A DNA stretch of 64,000 nucleotides from JBBIUS01 sp037440105 (lineage in GTDB: Bacteria; Patescibacteriota; Patescibacteriia; XYB2-FULL-38-15): positions 29,789-93,788 of the forward strand of contig JBBIUS010000001.1 of the NCBI GenBank assembly GCA_037440105.1, given 5' to 3'. Shown here piece after piece: positions 33,497 through 42,515 of the stretch. A program made the position numbers and the translations under genes. Positions within the stretch are counted from its first letter, which is position 1; the number at the start of each line of letters is the position of its first letter. The notes under the pieces are model-generated. The model had not been told where the DNA came from. It saw only the letters and a program-made list of their open reading frames with translations, and did no database searches.

Positions 33497-34255
33497 TTAA
33501 AGAATTAACTGCCTCAAATAATTTATCCATACCGCGCTTTTTAACTCCTTATCTTGATGAAATGCTAAAAAATAATTAATAATTTTTACTACTTCATTAA
33601 ACTGAGCTCTGTTTATTTTAAGCGCTAACAAACTTCTCAAATCTTTTTGTAAAGCAAAACGTAAAATTTTAAGCGCGGCTGATGAAACAGGAATGCCTCC
33701 GAAACCGCAGGCACCGCAAGTAAGGCTGCCTTTTGATACATTAAAATAATTCCCGCCCGATGTGATTTTCTTTTTGCATTTTATGCAAATGTAAAGTTCA
33801 GGGGCCCAGCCTAAAAGAGCAAGAAATTTTAAAATAAAAAATTGAGGAATCTCATATAATTTTAAATAATTTTTTATTTTTTTGTCATTTAATAATGACA
33901 TCGACTCTTTAACTAATTCATAAACTCGAACGTCAGGATATTCTGCCTTAGTAAAATTGTCAGTCACTTCTAGAATATGACTGCCCAAAATTATCCTCTC
34001 CAAACTAGATTTCAAATTTGAAAAATTTTTTGCAATCTCAACACCGGCAACTTGATAATAATTTTTTCCTGTAGCGATTAAAAAATCAATAACAGAAAAA
34101 AAATCAAGATGACCAGCCATCTTGCTCTGAATTTTCTTTACTCCACGAGCTACAGCTTCAATCTTGCCTAATTTATCAGTATAAATTACAAAAAGGCGAT
34201 CGCTTTCGCGAAGGTCAACTTTCTTTAAAATTATTCCTTGCACTCTTTTGGTCAT
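33497..34255 (-). CDS. recO: DNA repair protein RecO
   Basis: A 252-residue recombination mediator that helps load RecA on single-stranded DNA. The N-terminal OB fold shows VQGIILKKVDLRESDRLFVIYTDKLGKI, cited as GIILKKVDLRESDRLFVIYT, and ARGVKKIQSKMAGHL. A zinc finger follows (CIKCKKKITSGG, CGACGFGG), then a helical end. The length is normal. It is the last gene of the long ribosomal transcription block and lies downstream of ruvX. Confidence 0.93.
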   Translation of the reverse strand: MTKRVQGIILKKVDLRESDRLFVIYTDKLGKIEAVARGVKKIQSKMAGHLDFFSVIDFLIATGKNYYQVAGVEIAKNFSNLKSSLERIILGSHILEVTDNFTKAEYPDVRVYELVKESMSLLNDKKIKNYLKLYEIPQFFILKFLALLGWAPELYICIKCKKKITSGGNYFNVSKGSLTCGACGFGGIPVSSAALKILRFALQKDLRSLLALKINRAQFNEVVKIINYFLAFHQDKELKSAVWINYLRQLIL

Positions 34256-34277
34256 TGAAATTTACAAAAAATAGCAT

Positions 34278-34311
34278 ATAACATTCTAGTGCGGCCGCGC
34301 TAGAATGTTAT
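34278..34311. terminator. 34-base near-perfect palindrome between ruvX and recO
   Basis: ATAACATTCTAG and CTAGAATGTTAT pair perfectly around GCGGCCGC, itself a palindrome. No long T run follows on the minus strand, so termination is uncertain; it may instead be a processing site or protein-binding site. Confidence 0.45.
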
Positions 34312-34333
34312 TTGTGCTTCTCTCCCCTGTCTT

Positions 34334-34723
34334 TCAATTTAATTTATCTAAATGACTCTGAAGGATCAGCATGGCTGCCACAGCATCGCGTTCAACTTTT
34401 TGTTCCTTAGCAAGTTTATCAACCATTGCGCTTGTCAATCGCTCATCCTCGGTCTTTACAGGAATTTTTAATTTTTCTTTTAGCAGTCTAACAAACTGAA
34501 GAACTTTTTCTGCCTGAGGTCCCAATTGACCACCAAGTGAAATAGGCAGGCCAACTATAATTCTACCAATCTTTTCCGCCTTACAAACTTTCTTAATCTC
34601 ATTAATTACGGCCTCAGTGCCTTTATTTTCTAAAACTTTATACGGCGTGGCAATTTTAGTTTCACAATTAGCTACTGCTAAACCGATTCTTTTTTCTCCG
34701 TAATCAATACCTAATAAGATCAT
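34334..34723 (-). CDS. ruvX: RuvX/YqgF pre-16S rRNA nuclease family protein
   Basis: A 129-residue RNase H-fold nuclease (YqgF family), thought to trim 16S rRNA ends and also described as a putative Holliday junction resolvase. It shows LLGIDYGEKRIGLAVA, IIVGLPISLGGQLGPQA, DERLTSAMVDKL and DAVAAMLILQSHL, keeping the acidic catalytic residues. It follows map with 54 bases between. Confidence 0.93.
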   Translation of the reverse strand: MILLGIDYGEKRIGLAVANCETKIATPYKVLENKGTEAVINEIKKVCKAEKIGRIIVGLPISLGGQLGPQAEKVLQFVRLLKEKLKIPVKTEDERLTSAMVDKLAKEQKVERDAVAAMLILQSHLDKLN

Positions 34724-34777
34724 AAAAACATCAAAAAATAAATACTGCCGTATTTATTTTTCTACTTAATATATTAA

Positions 34778-35566
34778 TTATAATCCTGTTAATATTTCAC
34801 AGCCAACTTTTGTAACTGCTACTGTATGCTCAAAATGTGCTGAAAATTTACCATCTGCGGTAACAACTGTCCAGCCGTCTGAAAGTGTTTTTACCTGCCA
34901 TGTTCCAACCGCAACCATTGGCTCAATGCAAATAGTCATCCCTTCTCTTAATCTTATTCTCCCGAATTTGGGGTCAAAAAAATTTGGCACGCGCGGCGGT
35001 TCATGAACCTTGTGTCCTACCCCATGACCAACCAAATCACGGATAACAAAAAAACCCTGCCCTTCAACATATTCCTGAACGGCTTTACTAATATGATGAA
35101 TGTAATTTCCTGGTTTAACTCTACTGATGCCAATATCCAGCGCTTTTTTTGTTACCGCAATTAGTTTTTCTAATCCTTTATTTATTTTTCCGACAGGAAC
35201 AGTAACAGCTGCGTCTGTAAACAACCCATCCTTGCCAGCTGGATATTTTAAACCTAAATCTAAACAAATAATATCTCCTTCTCTTAAAATTCGTGAAGGC
35301 AAAGCCGGCGCATGCACAACTTCTTCATTAATTGAAGTGCAAAGTGTGGTTGGGAAAGGACGATCTTCTGGGCTAGAACGGTAATTTTTAAACGACGGCT
35401 CACCGCCGTATTCGGCAATTAGCTTTTCTGCCATCTCATTCAACTCACCTGTATTTACGCCTGGCTTCACAGCGCGAGCTAACAAAGATAAAACAGCGGC
35501 CAGAATCTTACCGCCTCGCCGCATTATGTCTATTTCTTTTTGAGTCTTAATAATAATCTGTTCCAT
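34778..35566 (-). CDS. map: Methionine aminopeptidase, type I
   Basis: This enzyme (262 residues) removes the initiator methionine from nascent proteins. It has the type I metal ligands in DLGLKYPAGKDGLFTDAAVTV (two Asp), VGHGVGHKVHEPP (His), ICIEPM (Glu) and FEHTVAVT (Glu). It follows adk, the usual order in spc operons. In the next step infA would be expected, but ruvX stands there instead. Confidence 0.96.
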   Translation of the reverse strand: MEQIIIKTQKEIDIMRRGGKILAAVLSLLARAVKPGVNTGELNEMAEKLIAEYGGEPSFKNYRSSPEDRPFPTTLCTSINEEVVHAPALPSRILREGDIICLDLGLKYPAGKDGLFTDAAVTVPVGKINKGLEKLIAVTKKALDIGISRVKPGNYIHHISKAVQEYVEGQGFFVIRDLVGHGVGHKVHEPPRVPNFFDPKFGRIRLREGMTICIEPMVAVGTWQVKTLSDGWTVVTADGKFSAHFEHTVAVTKVGCEILTGL

Positions 35567-35635
35567 AATACAAAACTAACACGAAAATCGAGATTAAAGT
35601 TAGTTAGTTTATTAAATATCTTTCATTAAATAATA

Positions 35636-36304
35636 TTATTCCGTATTTTTCGTAGATTTTTCGTAATTTCGTAGGCTACCCACAATATCCGTAAAAACTT
35701 TTTCAATCGGCTGTTCGCCATTTATTTTAATCAAAATTCCCTTTGTAAAATAATAATCTAAAAGTGGTTCAGTCTCCTGATGATAAATCTCTAATCTTTT
35801 TCTTATCGCTTCTGGTTTGTCATCATCTCGGACAGATAATTTTTCACCACAAAAATCACAAATCTCGTCCAATTTCGGCGGTTTGCTTTTTATGTGATAA
35901 ATCGCGCCGCATTTTAAACAAATTAATCTACCGCTAAGACGCGAAATAACTTCTTTATCACTGACTATTAATTCAAAAACATGGGTGATTTTTACTGATT
36001 TTTCTAAAATTTTAAGTTGGGCCAAATTTCTCGGATAGCCATCCAAAATAAAGCCGCCACTATATTTCTTACTCCTAAGTTCTCTAATAATAATTTTATT
36101 AACGATTTCATTGGGCACTAACTTACCCTGTTTAATATATGGTTCAACTAATTTTCCTACCTCAGTTTGATTTTTTACTTCTTTTCGAAAAATATCGCCA
36201 ACTGCTAAAACTGGCAAATTATACTTTTGGGAAAGCATTTTAGCCTGTGTCCCCTTACCTGAACCATGCGGACCAAATAAAATAATTTTAAAACTTTTAG
36301 ACAT
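35636..36304 (-). CDS. adk: Adenylate kinase with zinc LID
   Basis: A 222-residue nucleotide kinase converting AMP and ATP to two ADP. The P-loop is GPHGSGKGTQAKML, where the usual residue after GP is P. The NMP-binding part holds VNKIIIRELRSKKYSGGFILDGYPRN, cited as GGFILDGYPRN. The LID carries four cysteines (CLKCGAIYH, CDFCGEKL) for zinc. The C-terminal YEKSTKNTE is encoded by a TTTCGTA-type repeat. It lies between the CaCA antiporters and map. Confidence 0.95.
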   Translation of the reverse strand: MSKSFKIILFGPHGSGKGTQAKMLSQKYNLPVLAVGDIFRKEVKNQTEVGKLVEPYIKQGKLVPNEIVNKIIIRELRSKKYSGGFILDGYPRNLAQLKILEKSVKITHVFELIVSDKEVISRLSGRLICLKCGAIYHIKSKPPKLDEICDFCGEKLSVRDDDKPEAIRKRLEIYHQETEPLLDYYFTKGILIKINGEQPIEKVFTDIVGSLRNYEKSTKNTE

Positions 36305-36368
36305 TTTATTTAACCAATAGACGCACTCAAAATTTCACGATTGCGCAATGCGAGTGCTATTGACATGC

Positions 36369-37298
36369 TTAAAACAAATTAAATAACTTAGCGACAAAAA
36401 CAATGTAAATTAGCAAAAAAATGGCTCCTTCCCAATTGTGAATTTTCTTTGAAATACCTGAAAAAATCATTAAAAGAGTGCTCGCAATCAGAAAAGGAAT
36501 AGCAATTAACAAAACATCTTGTGCAATATCCAGCGGTTTTATTAAAACGCTCGCACCCATAATAAAAGAACCATTAAAAATATTTGAGCCAATAATGTTT
36601 CCTAAAGAAATTTCAAATTTTTTCTTTAAAGCAGCTTGCAGAGAAACAGCTAACTCAGGTAAAGAAGTGCCTAAAGCAACAACTGTTGAGGCAATGGCTG
36701 ATGTACCAATTTTAGTAATCTCTGAAATTTTAACCACGCTTTCAATCGTAAATTTAGCGCCAAGATAAAGAAATAATAAACTAAAAGTGAGGCCAAAAAT
36801 AAGAGAAAATCTAACTTTTTCTTTTGGAGGCAGTTCATCAATTTCCCTTTCTCTATCAACAATAGAATAATGAATGTAAACTAAAAAAGCAATTAAAGAA
36901 ATTATTCCTTCAGCCAAAGTAAATTTACCATCAAAACAAGTAACAACCAAAAGGCCAGTGAAAGAAGCCAAAAGAGGCAAATCAATATTAATAAGGTCCC
37001 TTTCTAATTCTATTCTGCGAGAAAAAACTGCTGCTAGGCCAACAATTAATAAAATATTAGCAATATTAGAGCCAACTATATTGCCGGCGACAATGTCCGT
37101 TGCCCCTTTCAAAACAGCAATAATTGAAGTAACTAATTCTGGCAGTGAAGTGCCAACAGAGACAATGATAACCCCAACAATAAAAGCTGGTATTTTAAGA
37201 GCCAAACCTAATTTTTCACTGCAACTTGTGAAATAATCAGCTGACTTTATTAGAACAACCAGACTAACTATAAAAATTAAAAACCAAAACAATAACAT
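36369..37298 (-). CDS. CaCA family sodium/calcium antiporter, copy A
   Basis: A 309-residue membrane protein with about ten hydrophobic segments and both alpha-repeats of the CaCA family: GTSLPELVTSIIAVLKG with GNIVGSNIANILLIVG, and GTSLPELAVSLQAALKK with GNIIGSNIF. These hold the ion-binding Glu and Asn/Ser residues of YrbG-type exchangers. It follows copy B after one base, so the two are translationally linked and could form a heteromer. Their place inside the spc ribosomal operon, between secY and adk, is unusual. Confidence 0.9.
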   Translation of the reverse strand: MLLFWFLIFIVSLVVLIKSADYFTSCSEKLGLALKIPAFIVGVIIVSVGTSLPELVTSIIAVLKGATDIVAGNIVGSNIANILLIVGLAAVFSRRIELERDLINIDLPLLASFTGLLVVTCFDGKFTLAEGIISLIAFLVYIHYSIVDREREIDELPPKEKVRFSLIFGLTFSLLFLYLGAKFTIESVVKISEITKIGTSAIASTVVALGTSLPELAVSLQAALKKKFEISLGNIIGSNIFNGSFIMGASVLIKPLDIAQDVLLIAIPFLIASTLLMIFSGISKKIHNWEGAIFLLIYIVFVAKLFNLF

Positions 37299-37299
37299 T

Positions 37300-38301
37300 T
37301 TATTTCAAAAACATTGTTAAAAAAATTAAATAAATAAAATAAATAATTATTAAAACAACGCCCTCATACCTCTCCAACTGATCCTTGCTTTTCAAAAAGA
37401 TTGTCAAACATAAAGTGGTGAAAGCTAAAGCAATACCGATGAATAAAACCGGAAACCAGTTGACCACAGAAAAAGGGGCTAAAATTCCAAGAACGCCAAT
37501 AATGAAAATATTGCTCATTGCGCTGCCGAAAACATTGCCAACGGCAAAATCCCCATAACTATGCCGGGCTCTTAAAGCAACGGTTATTTCAGGTAAGTTA
37601 GTGCCAAAAGAAAGAAGAATCATCCCAAAAATGATTGGGGTAATATTTATTGCGCTAATAATTTGATATGAAAACCAAACAATGAGTTGCGATAAACTAA
37701 AAAGACCAAACAGTCCAAAAATAATAAAAAAAATATTTTTTGCCCATCGGCTTTTTTCCAAAGAATCGTCTTTACTCATGCCAGTTCTCTCTACGCGAAG
37801 CGAGTGAACAACATAAAACAAGTAGGTTAAGATTGAAATTAATCCGTCAACCCGTGAAAATTTTTGATCGATTACTAAAATGAAAGGAACAAGAATTATA
37901 ATAAATATTAAAATTAAATCATAGAACAAAAATTGCCGACGAAAAGGTAAACGCGCTGGCAGCAATTTTAAAATTGTAAAAATATCACGCTTATGGAAAA
38001 TATCGCCAGTAAAAATTTTACCGCGAAAAACGGCTTGAAGGCCAATAATAAATGAAAAAAGAACAATAATCCCACCGAGAAGATTGCCGAAAGAAAGCTC
38101 TGGAATGCCTTGCATTGAAGAAGAAATGGCTATAAATAACTCAGGCGAAGAAGTCGCAAAACCCAAAATAATGAAGCCTAAAATAAATTTACTCAAACCT
38201 AGACGATCGCCTAATTGCGCCAAACCTTTAAGCAAAATATCAGCTGATTTTCCTAACAAATAAAAAACAGGTATTAAAGCAAGGGCGTAAAGAAAAATCA
38301 T
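37300..38301 (-). CDS. CaCA family sodium/calcium antiporter, copy B (divergent)
   Basis: A 333-residue relative of copy A. The first alpha-repeat reads GFATSSPELFIAISSSMQG with GNLLGGIIV, where the usual GSN signature is lost; the second reads GTNLPEITVALRA with GNVFGSAMSN. The Glu in both repeats is kept, while several polar partners have changed. About ten hydrophobic segments are present. It is upstream of copy A. Either it transports a different cation or it is a regulatory partner; the sequence alone cannot tell. Confidence 0.85.
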   Translation of the reverse strand: MIFLYALALIPVFYLLGKSADILLKGLAQLGDRLGLSKFILGFIILGFATSSPELFIAISSSMQGIPELSFGNLLGGIIVLFSFIIGLQAVFRGKIFTGDIFHKRDIFTILKLLPARLPFRRQFLFYDLILIFIIILVPFILVIDQKFSRVDGLISILTYLFYVVHSLRVERTGMSKDDSLEKSRWAKNIFFIIFGLFGLFSLSQLIVWFSYQIISAINITPIIFGMILLSFGTNLPEITVALRARHSYGDFAVGNVFGSAMSNIFIIGVLGILAPFSVVNWFPVLFIGIALAFTTLCLTIFLKSKDQLERYEGVVLIIIYFIYLIFLTMFLK

Positions 38302-38397
38302 ACCATGGCAAATTTAAAACATTTCTTGTTAATAAATAAGAGACTAAGCCCGCTCTTTAATTGTCTAAATTTAAAAATAGAGAACTATTTAACGTTC

Positions 38398-38670
38398 TCA
38401 AATTATTTTTTTCAATTTTTGGTAATCAACAGAAGATATTTTTCCTTCTTTCACCAATTTATAAAGTTCTGGCAAAACTCGCTTTTTGAATTCTTCTATA
38501 CTGACTCCTCCTGACCCCATGTATTTAGCAATTACACTTTTAACTATCTCTCTTTGCGCTTGATTTAGTGTACCCAACTGAAATAACGCGCGCTCAATTT
38601 CGCGGGAGGTAATAAAAATTTTTCCCTGCCCCTTTTTACCCCGATTAAAAATTATGTCTAAAAAACCCAT
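38398..38670 (-). CDS. Small hypothetical protein next to secY
   Basis: A 90-residue soluble protein that I do not recognise. It opens MGFLDIIFNRGKKGQG, followed by ITSREIERALFQLGTLNQAQREIV and a C-terminal helical part (SIEEFKKRVLPELYKLVKEGKI, ISSVDYQKLKKII). The helix-loop pattern could be a small DNA- or RNA-binding module. It sits 31 bases after secY in the same direction. No signal or membrane helix is present. Confidence 0.75.
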   Translation of the reverse strand: MGFLDIIFNRGKKGQGKIFITSREIERALFQLGTLNQAQREIVKSVIAKYMGSGGVSIEEFKKRVLPELYKLVKEGKISSVDYQKLKKII

Positions 38671-38701
38671 ACCAAAATTTTTACTTTTTACTTTTTAATT
38701 T

Positions 38702-39973
38702 TTAAAGTCCTTCGTACTCACGCATTGTTAACTGGGAATCGATTTGCCTAATCGTTTCGATTACAACTGAAACAACGATTAAGATGCTTGTTCCCCCAAT
38801 AACCAAAGTCTGAAGCCCGGTAATCCATCTTACGCCCAAAGGAAGAACGGCGATAACCGCTAGAAAAAGAGCTCCGATCAAAATAATTCTTGTGACTGTA
38901 TATTGAAGATACTCGGCTGTTGGTCGGCCAGGCCTAATCCCTGGGATAAATCCTCCTTGCTTCTGCAAATTTTCAGCGATTTGATTTGGATGAAAAATAA
39001 CCGCCGTGTAAAAATAAGTAAAACCGAACACTAAAAGAAAATAAGTTACAGCGTAAAAAATTTGATTTTGAAAAATTTGAATCACCCAGGTCGCGGCAGA
39101 CGCAATCCAAGCTGTTTTAGCTTGAACAAAAAATTGAGCGATCATGGGCGGGAATAATATAATAGAGATAGCAAAGATAATTGGAATAACACCTGCCATG
39201 TTTACTCTAAGAGGTAAATGGGTTGACATTCCGCCGTACATTCTCATTCCGCGGACTCTTTTTGCATAAGAAACCGGGATATTTCGCTGGCCTTCAGTGA
39301 TGATAACAATACCAACAATTGTAACTAAGGCAAGAACCGCGAATAAAATAAGATTAAATATTTGCGAAGGATCAAAAACAGCTAATGTGTGCTGAATAGT
39401 GCCAGGAATGCCTGCCACAATGCCGGCAAAAATCAAAAGAGAAATACCATTGCCAATTTTCTTTTCTGAAATTAATTCCCCAAGCCACATTAAAAAAATC
39501 GTTCCAGCTGTAATTGTAATAATAGTGGTAAAAAGCCGAAAGGGAGAAACATCAGTAATAATTGGCTGAGCTGACTGGCGGAGCATTGCAATCATGCCAT
39601 ATGATTGCAGAACGGCTAAAGGAACTGTCAAAATCCGTGTGTACTGATTAATCTTTTGGCGACCATACTCTTCTTTGGAGAGTTCTTCCAAGCGCGGAAT
39701 AATCATGATGAGCAATTGAAAAATAATTGAAGCAGTAATGTAAGGAGCCACGCCTAACATGACAACAGAAAAATTTTCCATACTCCCGCCGGAAAAGATA
39801 TTCAATAAACCTAAAATTTGATTTGATTCGAAAAATGCTTTTAAATTTTCAATATTAATGCCAGGAATTGGGATATGAGCCCCGAGCCTAAAAATAACAA
39901 GAACTCCCAAAACAAAAATAATACTTTTTCTTAAATCAGGGGTTTTCCAAATTTGAATAATTTTTTGAAGCAT
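38702..39973 (-). CDS. secY: Protein translocase subunit SecY
   Basis: The channel subunit of the Sec translocon (423 residues) with about ten membrane helices. It shows the plug-region ARLGAHIPIPGIN-like FRLGAHIPIPGIN, FSGGSMENFSVVMLGVAPYITASI, cited as GVAPYITASIIFQLL, GNGISLLIFAGIVAGIP and the cytoplasmic loop arginines in RVRGMRMYGG. The C-terminal DSQLTMREYEGL is typical. It follows rplO by 35 bases, the standard spc order. Confidence 0.96.
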   Translation of the reverse strand: MLQKIIQIWKTPDLRKSIIFVLGVLVIFRLGAHIPIPGINIENLKAFFESNQILGLLNIFSGGSMENFSVVMLGVAPYITASIIFQLLIMIIPRLEELSKEEYGRQKINQYTRILTVPLAVLQSYGMIAMLRQSAQPIITDVSPFRLFTTIITITAGTIFLMWLGELISEKKIGNGISLLIFAGIVAGIPGTIQHTLAVFDPSQIFNLILFAVLALVTIVGIVIITEGQRNIPVSYAKRVRGMRMYGGMSTHLPLRVNMAGVIPIIFAISIILFPPMIAQFFVQAKTAWIASAATWVIQIFQNQIFYAVTYFLLVFGFTYFYTAVIFHPNQIAENLQKQGGFIPGIRPGRPTAEYLQYTVTRIILIGALFLAVIAVLPLGVRWITGLQTLVIGGTSILIVVSVVIETIRQIDSQLTMREYEGL

Positions 39974-40008
39974 AATAAATATAAGACTTATGCGACCTAT
40001 TATTGGTC

Positions 40009-40449
40009 TTATTTTACTGTTCCACCTGCCTTTTCGATCTTCTCTTTAGCACTCTTTGAAACAGCACATCCTTTGATTACCAATTTCTTAGATATCTCCC
40101 CATCACCTAAAATTTTCACTCCCTCTTTAATTCTATCAACTAATTTCATTTTTAACAAAGCCTGAGGATTAATAATGTCGCCCTCTTTAAATTTTTTATC
40201 CAGGTCTCCAACATTTACAACTTCCATTTTAGGATAATGGCTATGGAAACCTCGCATTTTAGGAATGCCTAAAAGCATTCTCTTAACTCCCTTCAGTTTC
40301 AATCCCTTTTTCCCGCCTGATCTCGCTCTTTGGCCCTTTTGCCCCCGGCCGCTGTAGGTGCCATGACAACCAAAACCACGTCCAACTCTTTTGCGAGCTT
40401 TTTTAGAACCGCGAAATGACTTAATGGTATGTAATGTTAATTGCCCCAT
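40009..40449 (-). CDS. rplO: 50S ribosomal protein uL15
   Basis: A 146-residue protein with the glycine-rich uL15 opening (RKRVGRGFGCHGTYSGRGQKGQ) cited here as KRVGRGFGCHGTYSGRG, and the closing VIKGCAVSKSAKEKIEKAGG. It directly follows rpsE after 12 bases. In most bacteria rpmD (uL30) stands between the two; there is no room for it here. Confidence 0.96.
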   Translation of the reverse strand: MGQLTLHTIKSFRGSKKARKRVGRGFGCHGTYSGRGQKGQRARSGGKKGLKLKGVKRMLLGIPKMRGFHSHYPKMEVVNVGDLDKKFKEGDIINPQALLKMKLVDRIKEGVKILGDGEISKKLVIKGCAVSKSAKEKIEKAGGTVK

Positions 40450-40461
40450 AGCTTAAAACTA

Positions 40462-40944
40462 CTATTTTTTAATTTCTAATTTTTGCAGCGCATTAAAAAC
40501 TGCTTTAACATTGTTTATTTTATTCTTTGAACCCAAAATTTTACTAACAACATTAGGAATACCGGCTAATTCAAAAACAATCCGTGGAGCGCCCCCCGCT
40601 TTAATTCCAGTCCCCTTTGGAGCGGGTTTGATTAAAACACAAGCCGCCCCAAATTTCTCCTTGATTTCGTGAGGAATTGTTTCGTTTGTTAACGGAACTT
40701 TTATTAATTTCTTTTTTGCTTTAGTCACTGCCTTTGCAACTGCTAGTGTTACATCAGCGCCTTTGCCAATCCCATAGCCAACCATTCCGTTTTTGTCTCC
40801 CAAAACAACGCAAGCACGAAATCTCATTCGCTTCCCGCCGGCCGTTACCCGAGTGACACGAGCAATATCAACAATCTTCTGTTCGTATTCCTTTTCTTGT
40901 ATAATTTCTCTTTCTTTTAATTTACCATGCTCTTTTTTCGCCAT
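40462..40944 (-). CDS. rpsE: 30S ribosomal protein uS5
   Basis: A 160-residue uS5 with RVTRVTAGGKRMRFRACVVLGD, cited as RVTRVTAGGKRMRF, GYGIGKGADVTLAVAKA and the C-terminal KPAPKGTGIKAGGAPR. The N-terminal basic extension is longer than in some bacteria. It takes part in decoding fidelity and mRNA entry. It stands 42 bases after rplR. Confidence 0.96.
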   Translation of the reverse strand: MAKKEHGKLKEREIIQEKEYEQKIVDIARVTRVTAGGKRMRFRACVVLGDKNGMVGYGIGKGADVTLAVAKAVTKAKKKLIKVPLTNETIPHEIKEKFGAACVLIKPAPKGTGIKAGGAPRIVFELAGIPNVVSKILGSKNKINNVKAVFNALQKLEIKK

Positions 40945-40986
40945 ATTTTATTTCAAAATTTTAAATTTTGTCTTTCAAATTAAAAA

Positions 40987-41403
40987 TTAAAATTCTAATC
41001 CTCCATCCCTCGCTCCTTTTGCGACTGCTTTTATCCGGCCGTGATATTTATAACCAGCTCTGTCAAAAACTATCTTGTTAATTCCGATTTCTTTAACCTT
41101 TTTTGCTATTAATTTGCCAACCTCGTAGGCCACGGCTTCTTTATTGCCTCTCTCTTTGGTCTCTTTTGGTATCTTAGAAACTACTCTTTTTCTTTTACCA
41201 ACTCTTTTTATTAAACCTAATTCAATATCAGAAGCAGAAGTTAAAGTATGACCAGTTTCATCATTTATAAGTTGAACATAAAGATGTTTGATGCTCTTTG
41301 AAACACAAAGACGCGGGCGCTCGGCTGTCCCTTTTATTTTTGCCCTCAATCGCTTAATTCTTTGCTCTCTAATCTTTTGTTTTCTTTTCTGCAAATTCCT
41401 CAT
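40987..41403 (-). CDS. rplR: 50S ribosomal protein uL18
   Basis: A 138-residue 5S rRNA-binding protein. It shows RPRLCVSKSIKHLYVQLI and FDRAGYKYHGRIKAVAKGARDGGLEF, cited as FDRAGYKYHGRIKAVA. About 20 residues (GLIKRVGKRKRVVSKIPKE) are inserted in the middle relative to the usual 117-residue form. It sits 18 bases after rplF. Confidence 0.95.
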   Translation of the reverse strand: MRNLQKRKQKIREQRIKRLRAKIKGTAERPRLCVSKSIKHLYVQLINDETGHTLTSASDIELGLIKRVGKRKRVVSKIPKETKERGNKEAVAYEVGKLIAKKVKEIGINKIVFDRAGYKYHGRIKAVAKGARDGGLEF

Positions 41404-41421
41404 ATTTTAAAATTTTTTAAA

Positions 41422-41973
41422 CTATGCTTTGGCTGCTACCTTGGCAGCTTTGCCTGCCTTTTTTCTAATTATTTCATCAGTATATTTTATCCCGGTTCCT
41501 TTATACGGTTCCGGCGGTTTCACTTTTCTAATTCTTGCAGAGACTTCCCCAACTAACTGCTTATCAGGTCCAACGACTGTAAGAACATTTTTATCAATAT
41601 TAACAGAAATATCTTTTGGCAAATTAAATTCAACTGAATGAGAAAAACCAACATCTAAAATTAATTTATTTCCTGATAGAGAGGCTTTGTATCCTACGCC
41701 AATAATTTCTAATTTCTTTTCAAAACCTTTTGTTACCCCAACAATCATATTTTTAATTAAACTTCCATAAAGCCCCCAAAGTGCTTTATCCTTTTTCAAT
41801 TCTGGATTCTCAACCGTTATAAAAATCTGGCCGTTTTCTATTTTAATATTAACATGAGGGTGAATTTTTTGGCTTAATTCGCCCTTTGGACCTTTGATTT
41901 TTATCAACCCGTCTTGAATTTTTGCTTCAATTCCGCTGGGGATTGTTATTGGTTTTTTGCCTATCCTTGGCAT
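41422..41973 (-). CDS. rplF: 50S ribosomal protein uL6
   Basis: A 183-residue protein with the two uL6 repeats: MPRIGKKPITIPSG and KGPKGELSQKIHP at the N-terminus, and the closing GPDKQLVGEVSARIRKVKPPEPYKGTGIKY, cited as IRKVKPPEPYKGTGIKY. A short Ala/Lys tail follows. The 114-base spacer from rpsH is longer than most in the cluster and AT-rich. Confidence 0.96.
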   Translation of the reverse strand: MPRIGKKPITIPSGIEAKIQDGLIKIKGPKGELSQKIHPHVNIKIENGQIFITVENPELKKDKALWGLYGSLIKNMIVGVTKGFEKKLEIIGVGYKASLSGNKLILDVGFSHSVEFNLPKDISVNIDKNVLTVVGPDKQLVGEVSARIRKVKPPEPYKGTGIKYTDEIIRKKAGKAAKVAAKA

Positions 41974-42087
41974 GTTTGTTTAATTTACTAATTTAATTTT
42001 ACCGTTTTGTTTTGCTAATTTATCAGTTTTGAAAATTTTATTTGAATTATGCTCTTTTCATTTAAAGAAAAAGTATTCCATTTTAAA

Positions 42088-42474
42088 TCAATAAACTTCA
42101 CAGATTACTTCACCGCCTAAGCCTCTTTTTCTTGCTTCCTTATTAGTCATTAAACCTTGGGAGGTCGAAATGATTGCAATGCCAAAATCACCTAAAACTT
42201 TTGGCAATTTATCTTTCGAAACGTAGATTCGACAACCCGGTTTGCTTATTCTTTTCAAATTTGAAATAACAGGCTCTTTATTTTCTTTATATTTTAAACT
42301 CACATTTATCTCGCCGTGATTTTTCCCAATTTTTTCTACATCATCTATGAATCCTTTCTCTTTTAAAATTTTTGCTATGTCAAATTTAATTTTTGAATAA
42401 GGAAAAACAACGTTAGGTTTTTTAACTTTTATCGCATTTCTTATTCTTGTTAGCATATCAGCTATTGGATCCAT
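42088..42474 (-). CDS. rpsH: 30S ribosomal protein uS8
   Basis: A 128-residue protein with MDPIADMLTRIRNAIKVKK at the start and the closing GIAIISTSQGLMTNKEARKRGLGGEVIC, cited as ISTSQGLMTNKEARKRGLGG. In E. coli uS8 represses the spc operon by binding its mRNA; no equivalent site was searched here. It follows rpsZ by 41 bases. Confidence 0.96.
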   Translation of the reverse strand: MDPIADMLTRIRNAIKVKKPNVVFPYSKIKFDIAKILKEKGFIDDVEKIGKNHGEINVSLKYKENKEPVISNLKRISKPGCRIYVSKDKLPKVLGDFGIAIISTSQGLMTNKEARKRGLGGEVICEVY

Positions 42475-42515
42475 ATTGGTAAACTTTAAAACTTAAAAAA
42501 TTTAAAAATTGTTAA

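Noticed and set aside
36305..36368. Bulged inverted repeat between adk and the antiporter genes
   Set aside because: CAATAG and GCACTC units face GAGTGC and TATTG with interruptions, but there is no T run and the fold is weak.
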